Origin: Candidatus Epulonipiscium sp.
Lineage (GTDB): Bacteria > Bacillota_A > Clostridia > Lachnospirales > Cellulosilyticaceae
Direction of reading: 5' to 3'
Assembly (NCBI GenBank): GCA_012841565.1
Contig: DUUM01000029.1
Location: 1 to 45,670 of the forward strand
DNA: 45,670 nucleotides
Shown here piece by piece: positions 29,688 to 36,526 of this stretch. The first letter of the stretch is position 1. Each line of letters opens with the position of its first letter. Both the position numbers and the translations under genes were made by a program. Under the pieces are notes generated by a model. The model made no database searches, was not told the origin of the DNA, and saw only the letters and a program-made list of their open reading frames with translations.

Positions 29688-30747
29688 AGATGAAAAACAA
29701 GGAACCTGGTATGTACAATTTTATTATACAGATTGGGATGGTAAAAAGAAAAAGAAATGGAAAAGAGGTTTTAAAACCAAGAGGGAAGCATTAGATTGGG
29801 AACGTAATTTTATTTTAAAAGCTGATGGAACAGCTGATGTTACTGTAAATAAATTTTATTTTATGTATAAAGAAGATGTATTTTCAAAAATGAAGTTAAA
29901 TACATGGCTGTCTAAGGAACATATGATAGAAACAAAGATACTACCTTTTTTCGGTGAAATGAAACTGACGGAAGTATCTCCTTTGAATATTACTAAATGG
30001 CATACCATATTACTAAACACTGAAAAAACAGATGGTGGAAAGTATTCTCAAACTTATCTAAAGACTATACATGTTCAACTTAGTGCAATGCTAAATCATG
30101 CGGTTAAGTTTTATGGATTAAAAAATAATCCATGTAAAGTAACTGGTCGTATAGGTAGCAATCAAGGTGAAGAAATGGCATTTTGGATAAAAGAACAATA
30201 TCTTGAGTTTTCTAAAGCCATTATGGATAAAGACTTAAGCTTTTATGCATTTGAGATTCTCTATTGGTGTGGTGTTAGATTAGGGGAACTTAGAGCCTTA
30301 ACAAAAGAGGATTTTGATTTTGATAAGAAGAGTCTTAGAATAAATAAATCTACACAAAGAATTGATGGTAAAGAAATGGTTACATCACCTAAGACAGTGA
30401 AGAGTATAAGAACAATAGTTATGCCTGAATTTTTAGCAGATGAAATAGAAGAGTACTTTTTATTAATTGAAGATATAGCAGATAATGAGCATATATTTCC
30501 ACGGTCTAAAACTTATTTTCATAATGAGATGGATAGAGGGTCTAAAATAGCAAGAGTGCCAAGAATAAGAATCCATGATTTAAGGCATTCACATGTATCG
30601 TTACTAATAGAAATGGGATTTTCTCCTGTAGATATAGCACAAAGATTAGGACATGAAAGCTATAAAATTACTTTAGACTATGCCCATATGTTTCCATCAA
30701 AGCAAGATGAGATGGCTAAAAAATTAAAGAGAGAAAAAGGTGATTGA
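29674..30747 (+). CDS. Tyrosine site-specific integrase
   Basis: This 357-residue tyrosine recombinase has an N-terminal arm-binding domain (GTWYVQFYYTDWDGKKKKKWKRGF), a SAM-like core-binding domain (about 60-165) and a catalytic domain. The catalytic residues are R202 (WCGVRLGEL), H301 and R304 (HDLRH), H327 (LGHES) and Y336 (LDYAHMF). It recombines the 20-bp att repeat. ATG 29674 has GGAGGTGG upstream; an earlier in-frame ATG (29632) would overlap most of the DNA-binding gene and was rejected. The gene is 3.5 kb from attL, since the SIR2 cassette sits between. Confidence 0.96.
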   Translation: MPAYKDEKQGTWYVQFYYTDWDGKKKKKWKRGFKTKREALDWERNFILKADGTADVTVNKFYFMYKEDVFSKMKLNTWLSKEHMIETKILPFFGEMKLTEVSPLNITKWHTILLNTEKTDGGKYSQTYLKTIHVQLSAMLNHAVKFYGLKNNPCKVTGRIGSNQGEEMAFWIKEQYLEFSKAIMDKDLSFYAFEILYWCGVRLGELRALTKEDFDFDKKSLRINKSTQRIDGKEMVTSPKTVKSIRTIVMPEFLADEIEEYFLLIEDIADNEHIFPRSKTYFHNEMDRGSKIARVPRIRIHDLRHSHVSLLIEMGFSPVDIAQRLGHESYKITLDYAHMFPSKQDEMAKKLKREKGD

Positions 30748-30748
30748 T

Positions 30749-31228
30749 ATGGCTAAAGCACCAAAACTTCCTAGCTATAAAGAAGCAGTTAAGGCTTCTA
30801 AAAAGAAAACAAAAACAAAGAAAGAAAATCTTTTAACTAAAAAGGAATGGGAAATACTTGAAAATGAACGTAAACAAAAAGAAAAAGATAAACAAAAGAT
30901 AGTAGATAAAAATAGAGAAAGAGCTACAACTATAGCTTTTAGAGTTTCCTTTGAAGAAAGAGATCGTATCTATAAAAGAATTGCACTTTCAGGAAAAATG
31001 GTAAGAGAATTTATGAGAGATGCTGTTTTAAATGCTCCAATTAAAGCAGTAGCAACTAGAAAAGTTGTCGTAGAATGCAAAGATGAATTAAAAAGAATTG
31101 CTAAGGAATTAGAAAGACTAGATAAGCATGAATTTATTGAAGAAGAAACATTATATAATTTAGATTTAGTATTAAATATTTTATCAGGAGCAGAAGAAGA
31201 TGAAAATAAAAAAGTCTACGGCAAGTAA
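30749..31228 (+). CDS. RHH (MobC-like) DNA-binding protein
   Basis: This 159-residue protein has a strongly basic, coiled N-terminal half (KASKKKTKTKKENLLTKKEWEILENERKQKEKDKQK) and then a ribbon-helix-helix-like motif (TTIAFRVSFEERDRIYKRIALSGKMVREFMRDAVL, about 65-100) like that of mobilization accessory proteins. ATG 30749 is eight bases after AAAAAGG. It follows the integrase directly and precedes the replication genes. It could bind the nearby inverted repeats or the candidate oriT. Confidence 0.65.
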   Translation: MAKAPKLPSYKEAVKASKKKTKTKKENLLTKKEWEILENERKQKEKDKQKIVDKNRERATTIAFRVSFEERDRIYKRIALSGKMVREFMRDAVLNAPIKAVATRKVVVECKDELKRIAKELERLDKHEFIEEETLYNLDLVLNILSGAEEDENKKVYGK

Positions 31229-31300
31229 CCGAAGACTCGATACAGTACTATCAAATACTATATCCCTCAACAAGATTAGTATATATGATTTCGCTGTATC
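31213..31300. repeat. Nested inverted repeats before the primase gene
   Basis: AGTCTACGG (31213-31221) faces CCGAAGACT (31229-31237). GATACAG (31239-31245) faces CTGTATC (31294-31300), with TACTATAT/ATTAGTATA inside. This could be a protein-binding site or leader RNA structure for the replication operon. Confidence 0.45.
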
Positions 31301-31331
31301 TTTCAATATAAAAAAGAGAGGATGAAGCGAA

Positions 31332-32324
31332 TTGATTTATAATATAGAAAATAAAAGGAGTAGATATGATCTAGTGCCAATAGAAATGAAAAATCTAAGT
31401 CGCTGGGTCGGTTGGAAAAAAGGAAGTAGAAAAGATAAAGAAGGAAATAGAATAGTCACAAAGATACCCTTTAGCTTATTAGATTTAAAATTTAATGCTT
31501 GGAATCAAAACGACAAGTGGCTTACCTATAAAGAAATTTGTGAAAAAGGATATCAAAATGGGAATCTAGGATATGTTTTAACTAAGACAGATAATATTAC
31601 TGCAATAGATTTAGATGATTGCTTTATAGATGGTAAACTTAAAACTTTTGCAGAAAGAATAGTGAATTATTTCCAAGGAAGCTATATGGAGTATTCTCAA
31701 TCAGGACAAGGTATCCATATATTTGTAGAGGGAAACTTTCCTCAAAATATAAATTTACAAACTATTGGAATTGAAGTATATGGATGGGATAGATATATAG
31801 CTTTAACAGGTGATGTAGGAGATGGAAAGCACTTTAAGGTATCAAACATGCTTTACAACAAACAAACCGAATTAGACGGGCTATGGGAAGAGTTGAAAGG
31901 ATTTGTAATAAACACAGAGAGGCAATCTCTAAGAAAAGAATTATCCTCTACTGTGCCTATTACTGCTCAAAGAGATGTTCCTTCTGCTAATGAAATATTA
32001 TCTACTATGGAAAGAACAAATGAAAGAGCAAGAAATTTGAGTCAAGGAAATTCTCTTACAGGAGATCCTAGTAGAGATGATTTTACTTTTTTGCTATTAG
32101 CAAGAAACTATACCCATCAAGATTCTAATCTAATGGAAGAAATATTTTTAATGACTTCTTTAAATCGTATGGGGACAGGCGAAAAAAGAAAGAGTGATAT
32201 AAAATACCTAGAGTATTTAAGAAATACGATAAATAAGGTATTAAATATCCCTGGATTTTATCCTTTTGATTGGACATCATTTCACAAGTATCATCAGAGG
32301 AGAAAAGCTTATGAGGAGCGTTAA
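31332..32324 (+). CDS. Primase-polymerase (NrS-1-like AEP)
   Basis: The 330-residue protein has an archaeo-eukaryotic primase core: LSRWVGWKKG at the start, GYVLTKTDNITAIDLDDC (metal site DLDD, 93-96), EYSQSGQGIHIFVEG (S-x-H motif, 121-134) and EVYGWDRYIALTGD (148-161). This order matches primase-polymerases of the phage NrS-1 type. The C-terminal part is helical. It begins at TTG 31332 (AGAGAGGATGAAGCGAA upstream). The helicase start overlaps its last codons, so the two act together in element replication (inference). Confidence 0.82.
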   Translation: MIYNIENKRSRYDLVPIEMKNLSRWVGWKKGSRKDKEGNRIVTKIPFSLLDLKFNAWNQNDKWLTYKEICEKGYQNGNLGYVLTKTDNITAIDLDDCFIDGKLKTFAERIVNYFQGSYMEYSQSGQGIHIFVEGNFPQNINLQTIGIEVYGWDRYIALTGDVGDGKHFKVSNMLYNKQTELDGLWEELKGFVINTERQSLRKELSSTVPITAQRDVPSANEILSTMERTNERARNLSQGNSLTGDPSRDDFTFLLLARNYTHQDSNLMEEIFLMTSLNRMGTGEKRKSDIKYLEYLRNTINKVLNIPGFYPFDWTSFHKYHQRRKAYEER

Positions 32325-33732
32325 ATTAGATTTTGAGCTTCCAGAAGTTAATCATCCATATAAGAAGATGAGTTTTACAAAAACTGAGAAGGGAAAGAAT
32401 ATGCAGACTGTTGGGAATCTAGTTATTGCTATAATTAATCCTGATTATTGTAAGAAAGATAATATTTTAATAGGTGATATATTCTTTGATACTTTTAGAA
32501 ATGAAATTAGAATTAGAGGAAGAATTGCTGGTGAAAAGGGAATAGGAGAAAGTAAAATAAGATCTTGGGATGATATATTAAATAATCGTCTAGGAATTGA
32601 GATTGAAAGAAAGTATAAAATAAATTACAGTAAAAATAAAATATGGGAAGCTGTTTTCTTTGTAGCTTCCCAATATGAAATAAGTCCACCCAAAGAATAT
32701 TTAAAAACATTAAAATGGAATAAAAATACTGAGAGCATAAGAAAACTTCTTCCCCATTATTTGGGTGCAGAAGATACAGATTTAAATGCTTGGATTATGG
32801 AACATATGCTACTAGGGATGGTAAGTAGAATCTTTCAACCAGGTTCTAAATTTGATGAAATGATGGTATTAGTTGGAGGACAAGGGATTGGGAAATCTAC
32901 CTTTGCTAAAGTCTTAGCCATTGATCCAGATTGGTATTGTTCAGTAGATACTATAGTGGGAAAAGATGCCATTATAAACTTAATGGGAAAATCAGTAGTA
33001 GAGGTTGAAGAGTTTGTAGCTTTAAGAAATGCTAAGTCAGCAAATGATGCAAAATCTTTTCTTTCCAAACCACATGATAGAGCTCGTATTCCATTTGATA
33101 AGATGGCAAGAGATATACCTAGAACTTGTATTATGATTGGGACATTAAACGAGATAACATTTCTTAATGATCATACAGGAGAGAGAAGATATTTACCTAT
33201 AGAGTGTTCAATAGAAAGAAGAATAGCACCAGTATATTATCATCCAGAAGAAATAAATGGATTAACAAAAGAAGAATATGAAGAAAAGGTTGGAGAAGAT
33301 TTTAATCAGGCCTTAGCATACGCAGTGCACCTTTATCAGACTAAAAATTTCGATATGAATATTCCAAAAGACCTTTTAAAAGAATTAAAAACAGAACAAG
33401 AGAAGTTTAAATATATAAATCCAGATGTAGAAGATCTAAGATATTTCCTAGAGGAATATAAACCTAGAACAAAAGAACCTTATATTACCTGCTACAAGGA
33501 GATGAGTATGGCAGGATACAATATTAAATCTAAAGCTTTTACAGAGATTATGGAAAATTATTTCTCGGAATGGAAGATAGTTAGATGCGGAAAGACTACA
33601 CGAATTGCTCCAGGGGGAATATCCATACCAGTAAAACAATATTATCAAAAGAAAGAGATTCCACTAGATGAACTACCAGAAGAATGGATAGATGAAAAAG
33701 AAAAAACAGGAGAACAATTAAGTATGAAATAA
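32311..33732 (+). CDS. VapE-like replicative helicase
   Basis: The 473-residue P-loop ATPase is of the virulence-associated E family. Walker A is GGQGIGKST (about 189-197). VVEVEEF follows as Walker B, and TCIMIGTLNEITFLNDHTGERRYLPIE is the typical sensor/arginine-finger region. The family acts as a replication helicase on phages and integrative elements. ATG 32311 has GAGGAG eight bases upstream and overlaps the primase gene by 14 bp; the longer frame from 32266 was rejected. A candidate origin follows at once. Confidence 0.88.
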   Translation: MRSVKLDFELPEVNHPYKKMSFTKTEKGKNMQTVGNLVIAIINPDYCKKDNILIGDIFFDTFRNEIRIRGRIAGEKGIGESKIRSWDDILNNRLGIEIERKYKINYSKNKIWEAVFFVASQYEISPPKEYLKTLKWNKNTESIRKLLPHYLGAEDTDLNAWIMEHMLLGMVSRIFQPGSKFDEMMVLVGGQGIGKSTFAKVLAIDPDWYCSVDTIVGKDAIINLMGKSVVEVEEFVALRNAKSANDAKSFLSKPHDRARIPFDKMARDIPRTCIMIGTLNEITFLNDHTGERRYLPIECSIERRIAPVYYHPEEINGLTKEEYEEKVGEDFNQALAYAVHLYQTKNFDMNIPKDLLKELKTEQEKFKYINPDVEDLRYFLEEYKPRTKEPYITCYKEMSMAGYNIKSKAFTEIMENYFSEWKIVRCGKTTRIAPGGISIPVKQYYQKKEIPLDELPEEWIDEKEKTGEQLSMK

Positions 33733-33735
33733 ATT

Positions 33736-33894
33736 GTAACTATGTAACTTGTAACCTAGGATCTAAAACCATTAGAAGAGAATGCTTCATAATATAAGGT
33801 TTAATGAATGTTGGAATATAGAGGTTTTTAGAAGTATAAATGATTTAAAATAAGTGACTTCAATACTTTTGAGAAAAATAGGTTACAAGTTACA
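33736..33894. other. Candidate replication origin with iteron-like repeats
   Basis: GTAAC occurs three times in 20 bp (33736-33740, 33744-33748, 33751-33755). The 16-bp TGTAACTTGTAACCTA (33743-33758) recurs as its exact inverse TAGGTTACAAGTTACA (33879-33894). About 120 bp of AT-rich DNA lies between. Repeats flanking an AT-rich stretch after the primase and helicase genes recall origins of phage-inducible islands. Confidence 0.55.
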
Positions 33895-33965
33895 AATCTC
33901 CTGTGTATATTATTTTAAAGGTTTTTATCTTTAAATCTTAAAATATAAATAACATTATAAAAGAA

Positions 33966-34062
33966 TAATAGCAAGCACAGGTATTGTCATGACAATACCA
34001 CTATTTAACCTCTCTCACCAGATGTTCGAGAAGTAAATAGCTTGCTGGGAAGTTTCCCAGAC
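33966..34062. other. Candidate oriT
   Basis: Just before mobC lies a perfect 20-bp palindrome, GGTATTGTCATGACAATACC (33980-33999). An outer pair AGCAAGC (33970-33976)/GCTTGCT (34040-34046) and the hairpin CTGGGAA-GT-TTCCCAG (34045-34060) are also there. Such inverted repeats upstream of mobC and the relaxase gene are typical of oriT. The nick site cannot be read by eye. Confidence 0.55.
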
Positions 34063-34109
34063 CCTCTAAAAGATTGCACAAAAGATAAAGATGAAGGAGG
34101 CAATATAAT

Positions 34110-34445
34110 ATGTCTAATAGAGAAAGAAATATTCCAGTTCAGTTTTATATGACTGAAGAAGAAAGACGAATATTAGATAAGAAAATGGAACAAAGTAAAA
34201 TTAAAAACATGGGAGCTTACTTAAGAAAGATGGCAATAGATGGTCAAATTTTCAATGTAGATATGAGTTCATTAAAATCTGTTAATAGTCAAGTGACCAG
34301 AATAAATACTAATATAAATCAAATCACCAAAAGGATTAATAGTACAAATTCTATTTATAAAGAAGATATAGAAGAAGTACAAAATGGAGTTGAGGAAATA
34401 TGGCAGTTACTACGATCCATCCAATCCGCTCTACAGTTGAATTAA
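34110..34445 (+). CDS. mobC: Relaxosome accessory protein MobC
   Basis: This 111-residue protein has an RHH start (IPVQFYMTEEERRILDKKMEQSKIKNMGAYLRKMAIDG) followed by a coiled region (VNSQVTRINTNINQITKRINS), the classical MobC pattern. It bends and melts oriT for the relaxase. The ATG follows GAAGGAGGCAATATAAT. The relaxase gene starts 46 bp before its end. Confidence 0.9.
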   Translation: MSNRERNIPVQFYMTEEERRILDKKMEQSKIKNMGAYLRKMAIDGQIFNVDMSSLKSVNSQVTRINTNINQITKRINSTNSIYKEDIEEVQNGVEEIWQLLRSIQSALQLN

Positions 34446-35743
34446 GTATAAAATATATTTGCAATCCTGATAAAACAGATAGACAAATCCTTATTTCATC
34501 TCATGGATGTGGATATAAAACAGCAGACTTGGACTTTAAAGAAACATGGAAGAGATGGAACTCAGCAAGTAAGATTCAAGCTAGACATTTAATACAATCC
34601 TTCTCACCACAAGATGAAGTAACGGCCGAACAGGCTCATGAGATTGGAAAGGAATTAATGAATAAAGTTTTAAAAGGCGAATATGAGTATGTGATGACTA
34701 CCCATGTAGATAAGAAGCATATTCATAACCATTTCGTATTTAATAATGTGAACAATAAAACAGGTAAAGCTTATCTTTCCAATAAAAGAACCTATCATAA
34801 TATCAGAGACATAAGTGATGCTCTTTGCTATAAAAATAGACTATCAGTTATAGAACATGCTAGTGGAATTAATGGTATCAGCTATAAAGAAGTATTAGAA
34901 AGAAAGAAGGGAACTTCCTGGAAAGCCAAACTTCAATATGCTATTGATAATGCAATTAAAAGATCTAAAGATTGGGAAGATTTTTTAAAAATAATGAGAG
35001 AAACGGGATATGAAATTAAAGAAGGAAAGCATATTTCTTTTAGGGGCAAAGAACAAGAAAGATTTACCAGAGCTAAGACTATAGGAGAAAAATACACAGA
35101 AGAAAGTATTAAGAATAGAATTGAAACAAGGCAAGAATATGGACAAATTATTAGCAAAGATAAGAATAGAACTAAGAAGATAATAAACACAGATGGAGAT
35201 AAGTTCCAACAATCTAAAGGATTGATGTATTGGGCTAAGAATGAAAACCTAAAAATAGCATCAGAGACTCTTAGTCATCTATCAAAATACAATATTAAAG
35301 ACATTAGAGAGCTAGATAATATACTAGAAATAAAGAATTTAGATATGACAAGAAACGGTCAGGAAGTAAAAGAAATAGAATGGAAAATAAAAGAATTAAA
35401 AGAAAAACATGCAGCTGTAAGAGATTATAAAAAGTATAAAAACACTTACAAGAAATATCAGAATGCAAAAGATAAAAACCAATATTATCAAGCTTTTGTA
35501 TCTGAGATAATATTATTTGAAGGAGCAAAAAAGAAACTAGGAAAACCAATAACTAAAGAATTAATAGATTCTATTGGAGAAATAGAAAATGAGATAAAGA
35601 ATCTAATCAAACAGAAAGAAGTTTTGATGAATGAACGAAGTACAATCAAGACAGAATTAAAAGATCTAAAATTAATTCAAAGCAATATCAATAATTATAT
35701 GAAAAGAAATAAAGATGATATAAGCCAAGGGATAGAACTTTAA
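34400..35743 (+). CDS. MOBP-type relaxase
   Basis: This 447-residue relaxase has a Tyr near its start (SIKYICN, Y19, likely nicking residue) and the three-His metal motif HVDKKHIHNHFVFN (H102, H107, H109, with N110-H111). It nicks oriT and pilots the strand into a recipient through a helper conjugation channel. The C-terminal third is a long charged coiled coil. The ATG lies in the mobC gene after TTGAGGAAAT. No coupling protein is encoded with it. Confidence 0.93.
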   Translation: MAVTTIHPIRSTVELSIKYICNPDKTDRQILISSHGCGYKTADLDFKETWKRWNSASKIQARHLIQSFSPQDEVTAEQAHEIGKELMNKVLKGEYEYVMTTHVDKKHIHNHFVFNNVNNKTGKAYLSNKRTYHNIRDISDALCYKNRLSVIEHASGINGISYKEVLERKKGTSWKAKLQYAIDNAIKRSKDWEDFLKIMRETGYEIKEGKHISFRGKEQERFTRAKTIGEKYTEESIKNRIETRQEYGQIISKDKNRTKKIINTDGDKFQQSKGLMYWAKNENLKIASETLSHLSKYNIKDIRELDNILEIKNLDMTRNGQEVKEIEWKIKELKEKHAAVRDYKKYKNTYKKYQNAKDKNQYYQAFVSEIILFEGAKKKLGKPITKELIDSIGEIENEIKNLIKQKEVLMNERSTIKTELKDLKLIQSNINNYMKRNKDDISQGIEL

Positions 35744-35756
35744 GGAGGGTAAAAAC

Positions 35757-36201
35757 ATGAGAAGAGTTGTATTAAACAATGTAGAATATCTAGAGGAGGA
35801 TGGGATCTATAATCCAATTAAAAAAGAATCCAGCTATGAAGAAATGGGAGGAACTTATGAATTGAAAAAGGATTATATGTTATATCCTACATTTAATATT
35901 ATAGAGAAAAGAAGAAAAATAAAAAATGAGAATTATGATATGCTCCATATTGCATATTGGAAAATGGAACATGTAGAACTATATAGATTTAGAGAAAGAA
36001 AGTAAGCTGAGTAAAAGACAGCTTGAAATTGATAATCGTACTATTAAATTTAGAGAATTAGAAACACCAAGATATATTAAAGCTTGGGGCGTTACAGAAG
36101 AATTGAAAATGAAGGACTATAAAAAATGGATAAAGCTAATGAATCAGATAGATATTATAATAGATGAACAGATTAAGCATATGATTGTATATAGTTTGTA
36201 G
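35757..36201 (+). pseudogene. TnpV-like gene with a frameshift
   Basis: The first frame gives 82 residues (35757-36005), with YEEMGGTYELKKDYMLY like the start of TnpV proteins. It stops at TAA 36003. One frame over, from 36004, the coding continues to TAG 36201 with AWGVTEELKMKDYKKWIKLMNQI, which matches the conserved VTEELKA.D...WV..MNNI block of TnpV. So a single-base indel near 36000 probably split one gene of about 145 residues. TnpV proteins ride on transposons and integrative elements and have no proven role. The ATG follows TAAGGAGGGTAAAAAC. Confidence 0.6.
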
Positions 36202-36348
36202 AGATAAGGGCTAAAGGCTCTTTTCTTTTGCTATTAAGCTAAATTAAGTAAGAAGTTAAAATTTGATTACAATTGAACTAATAATTGCTATTGTTCGCGA
36301 TATGGAATATAATAAAAAAGTAAATATATATTTTAGGAAGGGGTAAAA

Positions 36349-36525
36349 ATGGATTATTTTACTGCTAAAGAAGTAGCTAAAAATTGGGGGATTAGTACAA
36401 GGAGAGTTCAGATTCTATGTTCAGAAGGACGTATTGATGGAGCAATGAAGATGGGTAACCTATGGATTATACCTAAAAATGCTGAGAAACCTAAAGATAA
36501 AAGAAAAAACAAGGTTGGTGAATAA
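36349..36525 (+). CDS. Small HTH protein heading the restriction cluster
   Basis: This 58-residue protein has a MerR/excisionase-like HTH (DYFTAKEVAKNWGISTRRVQILCSEGRIDGAMKMGNLWIIP) and a basic tail. Such tiny HTH proteins commonly sit directly before restriction-modification genes and may regulate them. The ATG lies after TTAGGAAGGGGTAAAA. The stop at 36523-36525 lies one base before the TTG start of the restriction enzyme, so they are coupled. Confidence 0.75.
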   Translation: MDYFTAKEVAKNWGISTRRVQILCSEGRIDGAMKMGNLWIIPKNAEKPKDKRKNKVGE

Positions 36526-36526
36526 C

